Below the pieces are notes generated by a model. That model was not told the DNA's origin and did no database searches. It saw only the letters and a list, made by a program, of their open reading frames with translations. Below are positions 17,758 to 26,324 of a stretch of 64,000 nt of DNA, piece after piece. The DNA comes from CAYVQE01 sp964454005 (lineage in GTDB: Bacteria > Myxococcota > B64-G9), in assembly GCA_964454005.1 (NCBI GenBank), contig CAYVQE010000003.1, positions 54,514-118,513 of the forward strand. Direction: 5' to 3'. Both the position numbers and the translations under genes were made by a program. Numbering within the stretch: the stretch's first letter is position 1; every line of letters begins with the position of its first letter.

Positions 17758-19308
17758 ATGAAGATCGAGACCCAGGTGGTGGTCATCGGCGGCGGTTTGA
17801 CCGGCGCGGGCATCCTGCGCGATCTGGCACTGCGCGGGGTGGATGCGGTGCTGATCGAGCGCCGCGACTTCAACGCCGGCGCATCGGGCGCCAACCACGG
17901 TCTGCTGCACTCGGGTGGCCGCTACGTGGTGACCGATCCCGACTCGGCCGCCGAGTGCGTGCGGGAAAACGCTGTGCTCAAGCGCATCGCCGCCGGCTGC
18001 TTCGAGGACACCGGCGGTCTGTTCGTGGCTTTGGACGAGGACGACGAGTCCTACGCCGCCGACTTCCTGGCTGCCGCCGAGCGCGTCGGCCTGGCCGCCG
18101 AGCCGATTTCCACCAGCGAGGCGCTGGAGGTCGAGCCCTTGCTCAACCCGGCCATCCGGGCCGCCATCCGGGTGCCGGATGCCGCCATCAACCCCTTCAT
18201 GACCACCGACCGCAACCTGCTGGCCGCCCGGGCCCTGGGCGCCCGGGTGCTGTTGCACACCCAGGTCATCGGCATGCAACGCCAGGGCGGGCGCATCGTG
18301 CGGGTCGACGCCATCCACAACCCCAGCGGCGATGCGGTGGAGGTGCATGCCGATCAGGTGGTCAGCGCGGCCGGGCCCTGGGTCGATCAGGTCGGGGCGC
18401 TGGCCGGCGCCGAGCTGGACATCGCCTATTCCAAGGGCAGCCTGCTGATCACCAACACCCGCCTGGTCGATCGGGTCCTCAACCGGCTCCGGCCGCCGGC
18501 CGACGGCGATATCGTGGTCCCGGGCGAGACCGTCACCATCACCGGCACCAACTCGATCCGCATCCGGAATCTGGATCACCTGACCACCCCGGCCGCCGAG
18601 GTCGACCGGCTGGTGGCCGAGGCCGCCAAGCTGGTGCCCCGGATGGCCGACGTCCGCTACGTGCGGGCCTACGCCGGGGTCCGCCCCCTGGTCCAAAGCG
18701 CCGGGACGGAAGGAGATCGGGGGCTCAGCCGCACCTTTACCATCTTCGACCACCAACGCGACGGCCTGGACAACTTCACCTCCATCGCCGGCGGCAAGCT
18801 GACCACCTACCGGCTGATGGCCGAGAAGCTAGCCGATCTGGTCTGCGTTCGGCTGGGGGTAGACGCTCCCTGCCGCACGGCCTCGCTGCCATTGCCCGGC
18901 AGCGAGGCCGGCCGGCACCTCGACGCCGGCGACCGATTGGCGCGCCTGCGCGCGCCGCCGTCCGGCGGTGCCGTGCTGTGCGAGTGCGAGATGGTCGGCC
19001 GCGACGAAGTCACGGCCCTCATCGACGCGCTGGACGAAGCCGGCCACGAGGCCGGCCCGAACGCCATCCGCCTGCGATCGCGCCTGGGCATGGGCGCCTG
19101 CCAGGGGGGCTTCTGCTCGATGCGCACCATCGGCTTGCTCTACGAGCTCGACCGGGTCAAGGGCGGGCAAGGCAACGACATGCTGACCGACTTCCTGGAG
19201 CGGCGCTGGTCGGGCATCAAGCCGATGCTGTGGGGCGACCAGCTGCGCCAGGAGCAGTTTTTGGAAGCCATCTACTGCGGCAGCTTGAACATCGACGGGA
19301 ACCTGTGA
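17758..19308 (+). CDS. glpA: Anaerobic-type glycerol-3-phosphate dehydrogenase, subunit A
   Basis: This 516-aa FAD-dependent dehydrogenase has the dinucleotide motif GGGLTGAG (11-18). The DAO-type body includes GANHGLLHSGGRYV and SIAGGKLTTYRLMAEK. The C-terminal BFD-like [2Fe-2S] domain has cysteines in CECEMV and CQGGFC. It oxidises sn-glycerol-3-phosphate to dihydroxyacetone phosphate at the inner membrane and passes electrons through GlpB and GlpC to the quinone pool. Length is close to E. coli GlpA. The ATG at 17758 starts the flavin-binding strand directly. glpB follows after 2 bp. No glycerol kinase or facilitator gene is nearby. Confidence 0.93.
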   Translation: MKIETQVVVIGGGLTGAGILRDLALRGVDAVLIERRDFNAGASGANHGLLHSGGRYVVTDPDSAAECVRENAVLKRIAAGCFEDTGGLFVALDEDDESYAADFLAAAERVGLAAEPISTSEALEVEPLLNPAIRAAIRVPDAAINPFMTTDRNLLAARALGARVLLHTQVIGMQRQGGRIVRVDAIHNPSGDAVEVHADQVVSAAGPWVDQVGALAGAELDIAYSKGSLLITNTRLVDRVLNRLRPPADGDIVVPGETVTITGTNSIRIRNLDHLTTPAAEVDRLVAEAAKLVPRMADVRYVRAYAGVRPLVQSAGTEGDRGLSRTFTIFDHQRDGLDNFTSIAGGKLTTYRLMAEKLADLVCVRLGVDAPCRTASLPLPGSEAGRHLDAGDRLARLRAPPSGGAVLCECEMVGRDEVTALIDALDEAGHEAGPNAIRLRSRLGMGACQGGFCSMRTIGLLYELDRVKGGQGNDMLTDFLERRWSGIKPMLWGDQLRQEQFLEAIYCGSLNIDGNL

Positions 19309-19310
19309 CC

Positions 19311-20618
19311 ATGGCGACCGGGTGCGATGTCTTGATCATCGGCGGCGGCCTGACCGGCGTGGCCGCCGCCCGGCGGGCCGTGGCGGCCGGCCTGACCACC
19401 GTGATCGCGGCCGACGGCCCGGGCAGCCTGCCGTTCACCTCCGGGGCCATCGACCTGCTGGCCGTCTACCCCACGGAGACCAAGCGCAACCGAAGCCGGC
19501 CCTGGGAAGCCCTGTCGGAGCTGATCGAGCACGAACCCGACCACCCCTACGCCCGGGTCGGACTGGCCGGCGTGCGCCGCAGCATCAAGGAGTTCAGCGC
19601 CTATCTGGAGCGCAGCCCGCTGGCCTACACCAAGCGCGAGGCCCAGAACAGCCACCTGATCACGGCGGCCGGTACCATCAAGCCCACCTATGCCGTGCCC
19701 GGCAGCATGCGGGCCAACGCAGCCGCCTTCGCGCAGCGCCTGCCCACCCTGATCCTCGGTTTTCGCGATCTGGTCGACTTCGCGCCGGAGCAGGTGGTCG
19801 GCAACCTGCGCGATCGCTGGCCGGGGCTGCGCGCCGAACGGATCGCCTTGACGGGCTGCTTCGACCGCGATCGCCGCCTGACACCGGCCGGGCTGCTCGA
19901 CGCCTTCGAGCGGCCCGACTTCCGGGCCGCGGTGGCCGAACGGATCCGGCCGTTGCTCGGCCAGGCCCGGTTTCTGGGTTTGCCGGCGGTGCTCGGCATC
20001 GAGGGCGTGGCCGACGTCCTGGCCGATCTGCAGCAGCGCCTCGGCGTCGCGGTGTTCGAGATCCCGCTGCTGTCGCCGTCGCCGCCCGGGGTCCGGCTGG
20101 CCCGGCAGCTCGAGCGCGACCTGTTGGCCATCGGTGTAGTCTACCGGGTCGGGGCCCCGATCGTGCGGCTGACCAGCGCCGTCCGGCGGATCACCGCAGC
20201 CGTTCAGGAAGGCCGGGGCCGGGCCGAGGAGATCCGCGCCCGGGCGGTGGTGTTGGCCACCGGCCGCTTCTTCGGCGGCGGGCTGCTGGCCGATCGCGAT
20301 CGGATCCATGAGCCGCTGCTCGGCTTGCCGGTGGAGGGGGCGCCGGCCAACCGGGATGACTGGCACATGAACACCTTTCTGGGGGCTCCGGGCCATCCGC
20401 TCAACCGCGCCGGGATCCGGGTGGATCGGCGGCTGCGACCGCTGGGCGCCGACGGCGATGCGCTGTACGAAAACCTCTACGTCGCCGGCGCCATCCTGGC
20501 CCATCACGACTGGGTGCGGGAGAAGTCCGGAGCCGGCATCTCGGTGGCCACCGGCGCCGCCGCCGTCGACTCGTTGCTGGCCACCGCCGGCCGCAGCGAC
20601 CGCGGAGCGCAACCATGA
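19311..20618 (+). CDS. glpB: Anaerobic-type glycerol-3-phosphate dehydrogenase, subunit B
   Basis: This 435-aa flavoprotein subunit has the N-terminal motif IIGGGLTG (9-16), the GlpB signature SLPFTSGAIDLLAV and the C-terminal ENLYVAGAILAHHDWVREKS segment. It relays electrons from GlpA to the Fe-S subunit. It sits 2 bp after glpA and overlaps the next gene by ATGA, so the three subunits are translated as one coupled unit. Slightly longer than the E. coli protein. Confidence 0.92.
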   Translation: MATGCDVLIIGGGLTGVAAARRAVAAGLTTVIAADGPGSLPFTSGAIDLLAVYPTETKRNRSRPWEALSELIEHEPDHPYARVGLAGVRRSIKEFSAYLERSPLAYTKREAQNSHLITAAGTIKPTYAVPGSMRANAAAFAQRLPTLILGFRDLVDFAPEQVVGNLRDRWPGLRAERIALTGCFDRDRRLTPAGLLDAFERPDFRAAVAERIRPLLGQARFLGLPAVLGIEGVADVLADLQQRLGVAVFEIPLLSPSPPGVRLARQLERDLLAIGVVYRVGAPIVRLTSAVRRITAAVQEGRGRAEEIRARAVVLATGRFFGGGLLADRDRIHEPLLGLPVEGAPANRDDWHMNTFLGAPGHPLNRAGIRVDRRLRPLGADGDALYENLYVAGAILAHHDWVREKSGAGISVATGAAAVDSLLATAGRSDRGAQP

Positions 20619-21850
20619 GCCAACGCAGCCCGCAGCCGGCATCCCGCACGACCTCCCGCCGGCGGCCGCTGCGCCATTTGCTGTTCGCAGCCGGCGCCGA
20701 TCGCTGCGTCGCTTGCGGCACCTGCGCGGCCGGCTGTCCGGTGGCCGACTGGGACCAAAACCGGCTGGATCCGCGGCGGATGGTGCGCCTGATCCATTAC
20801 GGTCGGGCCGACCTGCTGATCGAGCAGGATTGGTTGTTCCAGTGCACCAACTGCGGCAAGTGCACGTTCAACTGCCCGGCCAAGGTCGATCTGGGCCAGA
20901 TCATCAGCCAGGCCCGCGGCCTGGTGGCCCGGGACCGGGATCCCGGCCCGGCCCAGATTCAGAAGACCGCCGATCTGCACCGCAGCACGACCAACAACAT
21001 GGGGCTGGCCGAAGGGGACTGGCTCGAGACCGCCGAGTGGATGGCCGAAGAGCTGGCCGACGCGATCGGCGCCCTCGAACTCCCGGTCGACAAGACCGGG
21101 GCGGAGTACTTCGCCACCATCAACTCCAAGCTGCCGATGTATTACCCGATCGACCTGCAGGACATCTTCAAGATCTTCCACCTGGCCGGGGTCGACTGGA
21201 CCCTGCCGCGGCGCTGGTGGGAGGGCACCAACTACGCCATGTTCACCCACGACGAGGCCACCTGGGCCGAGACCCTGCGGCGACAGGTGGCCGAGGCGCA
21301 GCGGCTGGGTTGCCGCAAGATCGCCTACACCGAGTGTGGCCACGGCTACTACGCCACCCTGAGCGGGCTGCGGCGCTTCGGCATCGAGACCGAACTCGAG
21401 GTCATCCACGTGGTCTCGCTCTACGCCCAATGGATCCGCGAGGGCCGCTTCGAGCTCGACCCCAGCCGCAACCCGCAGCGCATCACCATCCACGACCCCT
21501 GCAACGCCACCCGCAAGGCGGCCATGGACGGCTTCCCCTCCATCGCCGACGACCTGCGCTTCGTGCTCGACCACGTCTGCCGGGAGGTGGTCGAGCCCAC
21601 CCCCAACCGCGAAGCCAATATCTGCTGCGGGGGCGGCGGCGGCACCTTGCTGGCGGGGTTCAAGCAGGCGCGGCTGCACTACGGCCGGCCCAAGGTCGAT
21701 CAGATCGACCGCACCGGCGCCGAGCTGGTCTGCACCCCGTGCGTCAACTGCCTCGACGCCATCGAAGGCCTGGCCCGGGCTTACGAGCGCCCCTGGAGGC
21801 CCATCCACCTCTGGAAGCTGCTGGCCAGGGCCATCGTGGTACCCAGCTGA
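20615..21850 (+). CDS. glpC: Fe-S electron-transfer subunit, GlpC/HdrD/TmcB-like
   Basis: This 411-aa protein has two ferredoxin-type [4Fe-4S] motifs near the N-terminus (CVACGTCAAGCP and CTNCGKCTFNCP) and a CCG-type region. The CCG region includes YTECGHGYY, HDPCNATRK, CCGGGGG and CTPCVNC. The fold fits GlpC and its relatives HdrD and TmcB, which hand electrons to menaquinone or a membrane partner. Position directly after glpAB, with an ATGA overlap, makes GlpC the best name. The first CCG half is degenerate, closer to TmcB/HdrD-type proteins. Its last 70 bp overlap the converging radical SAM gene. Confidence 0.85.
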   Translation: MSQRSPQPASRTTSRRRPLRHLLFAAGADRCVACGTCAAGCPVADWDQNRLDPRRMVRLIHYGRADLLIEQDWLFQCTNCGKCTFNCPAKVDLGQIISQARGLVARDRDPGPAQIQKTADLHRSTTNNMGLAEGDWLETAEWMAEELADAIGALELPVDKTGAEYFATINSKLPMYYPIDLQDIFKIFHLAGVDWTLPRRWWEGTNYAMFTHDEATWAETLRRQVAEAQRLGCRKIAYTECGHGYYATLSGLRRFGIETELEVIHVVSLYAQWIREGRFELDPSRNPQRITIHDPCNATRKAAMDGFPSIADDLRFVLDHVCREVVEPTPNREANICCGGGGGTLLAGFKQARLHYGRPKVDQIDRTGAELVCTPCVNCLDAIEGLARAYERPWRPIHLWKLLARAIVVPS

Positions 21851-23445
21851 ACCTGGGGCCGGAGCATCCGGTAGCTGCGCCGGGTAGACTCGGGCTGCTG
21901 GCCGATTCCGTGCTCCAGCTTGTAGCGGGTAAGCTCCATCAAGATCGGAACCACCTTGGCCTGTAGCCGTTGCTTCCAATCCATCGGACCGGTCTCGCGG
22001 CGGGTCCTTTCGAGCAGTCCGGTCAGCCAACGCTTAAGCGGCGCATTCAGATAGCGCAAGCCGCCCGGCATCAGGGTCATGGACTCGTGCGCCGTCTGGC
22101 CGTACTTCTCGGCCTTGGCCCGAACCCGTTCATTCCGATGCCCCCGCAGATTGACATATCCGTTCAGGTAATCTTCGACCACCCGGTAGATGGAAGGCCC
22201 CAGCCGGTCGAACTCCCGCCGGTAGAGGTCGCGGTGGATGGACAACAGCTGCTCGGGTTCCATCCGCGGGTGTGTAAAGGCGGGGTAGAATCCATCCTGC
22301 TTGGAAGTGTCGTCCCTGATCTCGGGCCGAAAACGACCCGCCTCGACCATGCGTTTATGGCCCGGGGTGCCGTGGGCCGGGCCGTAGATCAAGAACTGGC
22401 TCATCGATGGCCGCAACTGCATCAACTCTTCGAACTCCGCCTCGATGATCTCCGGCGTCTGGTAGTCGAAGCCGATGATCATCGAGGCCAACACGCTGAT
22501 TCCGTGCCGGTGAAGGTCGGCAAACAGCTCGCGGTAGGAACGACCCCGCATCTTGTCATATCCGGCCCGCTTGCCCTCGAAGCCGACCCAGATCCAATCG
22601 ACCCCCATCTCCACCAGCTCGGCGGCGCTGAACTGCGACAGGGCCTTGACGCTGGAGAAGATGCTCAACGACAGCGGCGGTTCGTCGGACCGACGAATGG
22701 CCGCCAGAAACTCCCGCCCGCGTTTTTCGTCGAGCAGGAAGTCCTCGTCGTTGATCCAGAAGTCGACCATGTCCGGGTAGCGGGACCGCAGATCCTGGAT
22801 GGCCCGCAGGATCGAGCCGCCATCGGGCAACAAGCGGATGTGCTCGCGCTTGTAGTAGTGGGAGGTGGCGCAGAAATCGCAGCCGTTGGGACAGCCCAGG
22901 CCGGCGATGATGTAGCCGACCTGGCCCAGCACGGGCATCGAGAACACCGACTGGCGTTGGGTGATGACCGGCTGGCGCAGGGGCCGGTCGACGGGCTCGC
23001 CGAGCAACCGGCGCATGAAGGCCACCCCCTCGCCCTGGCAGATGTGGTCGGCATAGGGGGTCAGATCCTTGTCCATGGCCGTACCGTAACCGCCCAGGAT
23101 GATCTGCGTCCCGGGCGCGTGCTCGCGGATGGCCTCGACCATGGGCACCATCTTGTGGAAGGTGGCCACCACGAAAGCGATGCCGATGTAGTCGTAGCCC
23201 TTGCGGATCTCGGCGATGAACTGCTCCATGGTCGGGTAGTGCAAGGTGGTGGTGGGGATCTGCAGGTTCTCGGCGATGAAATCGATCCCCCACTGGGTGG
23301 TCGTGGCCCGGGTGCGAAAGATGCCCTGGGCCCACATGATCTGGTGGCTACCCTCGTATGAAGCACCGAAGCCGTCACCGTGCTCCTGGCCGAAGGGTTG
23401 GCAAACGGAGGTGAGCAGGAGCTTCTGTGAATTGGCTGCAGTCAT
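21781..23445 (-). CDS. B12-binding-domain radical SAM protein of unknown function
   Basis: This 554-aa enzyme has an N-terminal cobalamin-binding-like Rossmann region (~60-150, including IILGGYGTA) and then a radical SAM domain. The radical SAM cluster motif is CPNGCDFC (Cys185, Cys189, Cys192). Such class B enzymes often methylate unactivated carbons or build lipids and natural products, and the substrate cannot be read from the sequence. The ATG at 23445 has a modest ribosome site (AAAGG). A GTG 72 bp upstream is a less likely start. The 3' end overlaps glpC by 70 bp, tail to tail. Confidence 0.85.
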   Translation of the reverse strand: MTAANSQKLLLTSVCQPFGQEHGDGFGASYEGSHQIMWAQGIFRTRATTTQWGIDFIAENLQIPTTTLHYPTMEQFIAEIRKGYDYIGIAFVVATFHKMVPMVEAIREHAPGTQIILGGYGTAMDKDLTPYADHICQGEGVAFMRRLLGEPVDRPLRQPVITQRQSVFSMPVLGQVGYIIAGLGCPNGCDFCATSHYYKREHIRLLPDGGSILRAIQDLRSRYPDMVDFWINDEDFLLDEKRGREFLAAIRRSDEPPLSLSIFSSVKALSQFSAAELVEMGVDWIWVGFEGKRAGYDKMRGRSYRELFADLHRHGISVLASMIIGFDYQTPEIIEAEFEELMQLRPSMSQFLIYGPAHGTPGHKRMVEAGRFRPEIRDDTSKQDGFYPAFTHPRMEPEQLLSIHRDLYRREFDRLGPSIYRVVEDYLNGYVNLRGHRNERVRAKAEKYGQTAHESMTLMPGGLRYLNAPLKRWLTGLLERTRRETGPMDWKQRLQAKVVPILMELTRYKLEHGIGQQPESTRRSYRMLRPQVQLGTTMALASSFQRWMGLQGRS

Positions 23446-23608
23446 CGAAGACCTTTCCGCACAGGGATGCTGGCCTGGCTGCCATGATTCCCCCTCTGAC
23501 GAGTTGAACCGATCCACGTCATGGTTCTGTCATACGGGACGAATACTGTAACATGAATCCATTCTCGAGGATGGTGATTCTTCCGGATTTTCTTACCGAA
23601 CCGGCTGG

Positions 23609-23803
23609 TCAGATGCGGTCCGCCGGGAACGCACCCAGGCGCTCGGCGGTGCTATCGTCCACCGCATCGACCACCTGGTCGACGTCGAAGCTTCGGCCGC
23701 AAGACTTGCAGCGCAGCTTGATGCGCCGTCAGGTGGGGTGCAGCTCCAGCACGCCTTTGCACTTGGGACAGGTCGGCTTGCGCTTGTGTCGTTCGGAGTA
23801 CAT
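23609..23803 (-). pseudogene. Small zinc-ribbon protein gene interrupted by an in-frame TGA
   Basis: On the minus strand, an ATG at 23803 opens a 24-codon frame with CPKC (MYSERHKRKPTCPKCKGVLE) that stops at a TGA (23729-23731). The same frame continues without a break for 39 more codons with the partner CKSC and a tail ending AFPADRI, to a TGA at 23609-23611. Together the two parts make a normal two-CxxC zinc ribbon of about 64 residues. Either half alone cannot fold around zinc. A nonsense change (for example CGA to TGA), a sequencing error or stop-codon recoding would each explain it. No other gene occupies 23446-23915, a 470-bp stretch that otherwise holds only the leader of the DUF1214 gene. 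Confidence 0.65.
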
Positions 23804-23915
23804 GGCCGCCAGCTTACCGTCCTGTCTCTGAGAATACAAGGCGGAATGGTGGTTCTTGACCGCCTGCGGGCGGCGTGCTATCGAGCGTCGCGGTGACCCA
23901 GCGCGGGAGGCTGCC

Positions 23916-25034
23916 ATGTCCGAAAGTTCCGACGAACGCATCGTCCGCGGCACCACCTGGGACGAGTTCTGCGACACGCTCAAAGCCGCCGGCCAGATCA
24001 TCCTGGACCCGGAGGCACCCGACGATGCGCTCACCCGGGCCGAGGGCTTTCGCTTCCTGAGCCGGGTGGCCCGCGGCGCGCTGGAGGCCTTCGTCGAGTT
24101 CGCCGATCCGCGGGCGCCGGTGCTGTTTCGGCCGGTGCACGAGACGGTCAAGATGGGCGCCGACAACCCCGACAACTACTACCAGTGGGCGCGCATCTCG
24201 GGCGAGTACGAGTACCGCATCCGCGGCCACCGCGGCACCATCCCCTACCTCGGCTTCGGCACCTACGCCGGCACCTACGGCGCTCCGGAGCGCTCGGCCC
24301 AGACCGGCTATCTGGAGGCCCAGGATCTCGAGGTCGACGCCGACGGCCACTTCGAGATCGCCGTCAGCTGCGAGCGGCGGCCCGGCAACTGGCTGCCGAT
24401 GGAGCCGGACACGGCTTCGTTGATCGTGCGCCAGACCCACCTGGACCGCGTGGCCGAGCGGCGGGCGGTGCTGACCATCGAGCGGCTCGGCGGCGATCCG
24501 CGCCCCAGCCCGGTCACCGCCGAGGCCATCGACGTCGGCCTGGGCACCGCCAGCCGGCTGGTCACCGGCGCGGCCGGCATCTTCGCCGCCTGGGCCAAGG
24601 GCTTTCGCGACCACACCAACGAGCTGCCGCCGTTCGACGACAGCACCAGCCTGGCGGCCCACGGCGATCCCAACATCAAGTACTACCACTCCTACTGGCA
24701 GCTGGCGCCGGACCAGGCCCTGGTGGTCGAGACCGAGCCGCCGGAGTGCGATTACTGGAACTTCCAGCTCAACAACCACTGGATGGAGTCGCTCGACTAC
24801 CGCCACTTTCGCATCGCCATCAACAAGCACGAGGCCCGGCTCGAGCCGGACGGCTCGCTGCGCATCGTGGTGGCCCACGCCGACCCCGGCCACCCCAACT
24901 GGCTCGAGACCGCCGGCCACGACAAGGGCACCATGTGCTTTCGCTGGGTGCGGGCCAGCAGCCATCCCCAACCGCGCACCCGGGTGGTGGCGCTGGTTGC
25001 GCTGCGCGACGAGCTGCGGGACGCGGAGCGATGA
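23916..25034 (+). CDS. DUF1214 domain protein
   Basis: This 372-aa protein matches the DUF1214 family. The family region is the C-terminal half, including the PPECDYWNFQLNNHWMESLD segment, with conserved Trp and Asn residues. Biochemistry is not established for the family. It often accompanies lipid, sterol or sulfotransferase genes. No signal peptide or membrane span was seen. The ATG at 23916 follows GGGAGG. The stop overlaps the sulfotransferase start (ATGA), so the two are almost certainly one operon. TTGACC (23856-23861) and TATCGA (23879-23884), 17 bp apart, may be its promoter. Confidence 0.85.
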   Translation: MSESSDERIVRGTTWDEFCDTLKAAGQIILDPEAPDDALTRAEGFRFLSRVARGALEAFVEFADPRAPVLFRPVHETVKMGADNPDNYYQWARISGEYEYRIRGHRGTIPYLGFGTYAGTYGAPERSAQTGYLEAQDLEVDADGHFEIAVSCERRPGNWLPMEPDTASLIVRQTHLDRVAERRAVLTIERLGGDPRPSPVTAEAIDVGLGTASRLVTGAAGIFAAWAKGFRDHTNELPPFDDSTSLAAHGDPNIKYYHSYWQLAPDQALVVETEPPECDYWNFQLNNHWMESLDYRHFRIAINKHEARLEPDGSLRIVVAHADPGHPNWLETAGHDKGTMCFRWVRASSHPQPRTRVVALVALRDELRDAER

Positions 25035-26317
25035 GCCGCGGCGCCCGCGCCACCTCCACCGACTACAGCCGGCCCTACCGACCGCGGCCGATCGCCTGGG
25101 CCAACCGGCTGGGCGGTCTGCTCGAGCCCCTGGGGCTGCGCGCCGACCTCGGGCCGGCCGGGCTGGTGGCCAGCGCCAGGCGGCGCACCGGCCTGCAACG
25201 GCTGGGCGACGACGGCCTCGTCGAGCGGCTGGCGCTGCTGGTGGATTCGCTCGAGTGCGAGGCCCGGCTGCATCCGGTGGGCCGCGTCATGGCCCGCGAG
25301 AACCTGATCCGCATCCTGGTCAACCGACTGCGCATCGAGGCCGATATCGCGCAGCATCCCGAGATCGAAGCGCTGCCCATCGATCCGCCGGTGTTCGTGG
25401 TCGGGCTGCAGCGCAGCGGCACCACCATGCTGCACCGGCAGCTGGCCTGCGACCCGGCCTTTCGCTTCCTGGCCTCCTGGGAGGCCGTCCAACCGGCACG
25501 GCCCGGCCCTCCCGCGCTCTGGCGCCGGCTGCTGGCGCCGACGGCTGACGGTTGCGATCCACGCCCCGGCGACGCAGCCACCGCCCAGCGGGCGCTGGGC
25601 TACCTGGCGCCCGATTTCGCCGCCATCCATCCGGTCGAGGCCAGCGAGCCCGAGGAGGACTGCCTGCTGTTCGACTACGGGCTGTGGAGCACCGTGTTCG
25701 AGGCCACCTGGCACGTGCCGTCCTACTCGACCTGGCTCGAGCGCCAGGACCACCGGCCGGCCTACCGTGGCTACGCCCGCCTGCTGCGCTATCTGCAGTG
25801 GCAGCGGCCCGGCGGCCGCTGGGTGCTCAAGACCCCCCAGCACCTCGAGCAGCTCGCCGCCTTGTTGGCCACCTTCCCCGAGGCCCGCATCCTCTGGACC
25901 CACCGCGACCCCTGCCGCACGGTGACGTCGTTTTGCTCGATGATGGCCCACGCCTGGGGGGTGTTCTCCGATCGCGTCGATCCGCGCCGGGTAGCCGCCC
26001 ACTGGGGTCGCAAGGCCCGCCGCATGGTCGAGCGCGCCCTGGAGACACGCGAGCGGGTGGGCGATGCGCAATTCCTGGACGTGGCCTATCGGGATCTGGT
26101 CAGCCGGCCCGAGCGCGAGTTCGAGCGCATCTACCGCTTTCTGGATCTGCCCCTGACCGCTCACGCCGCTGCGTGCATGCGCGCCTGGCGCGAGAGCAAT
26201 CCTCAACACAAGCATGGACGCCACCGCTATCGGCTGGAAGACTTCGGCCTCGACCGGCGACGGCTCGAGGCCGACTTCGCGGCCTACCGCCGGCGTTTCG
26301 GCATCCCCCACGAATGA
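25031..26317 (+). CDS. Sulfotransferase family protein
   Basis: This 428-aa protein has the PAPS 5'-phosphosulfate loop GLQRSGTTMLHRQL (125-138) and a 3'-phosphate-binding-like region (ILWTHRDPCRTVTSFCSMM). It is the Sulfotransfer_3-like type that usually acts on lipids, sterols or carbohydrates. The likely reaction is transfer of sulfate from PAPS to a hydroxyl group. The partner DUF1214 gene overlaps its start and an SDR follows 7 bp downstream. That suggests a three-step cassette in which oxidation or reduction and sulfation act on one hydrophobic substrate. No membrane span was seen. Confidence 0.88.
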   Translation: MSRGARATSTDYSRPYRPRPIAWANRLGGLLEPLGLRADLGPAGLVASARRRTGLQRLGDDGLVERLALLVDSLECEARLHPVGRVMARENLIRILVNRLRIEADIAQHPEIEALPIDPPVFVVGLQRSGTTMLHRQLACDPAFRFLASWEAVQPARPGPPALWRRLLAPTADGCDPRPGDAATAQRALGYLAPDFAAIHPVEASEPEEDCLLFDYGLWSTVFEATWHVPSYSTWLERQDHRPAYRGYARLLRYLQWQRPGGRWVLKTPQHLEQLAALLATFPEARILWTHRDPCRTVTSFCSMMAHAWGVFSDRVDPRRVAAHWGRKARRMVERALETRERVGDAQFLDVAYRDLVSRPEREFERIYRFLDLPLTAHAAACMRAWRESNPQHKHGRHRYRLEDFGLDRRRLEADFAAYRRRFGIPHE

Positions 26318-26324
26318 GGTGGCC

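Noticed and set aside
23553..23831. A 92-codon plus-strand frame in the 470-bp gap
   Set aside because: It lies antisense to the zinc-ribbon pseudogene and has no family match. The minus strand is clearly the former coding strand.
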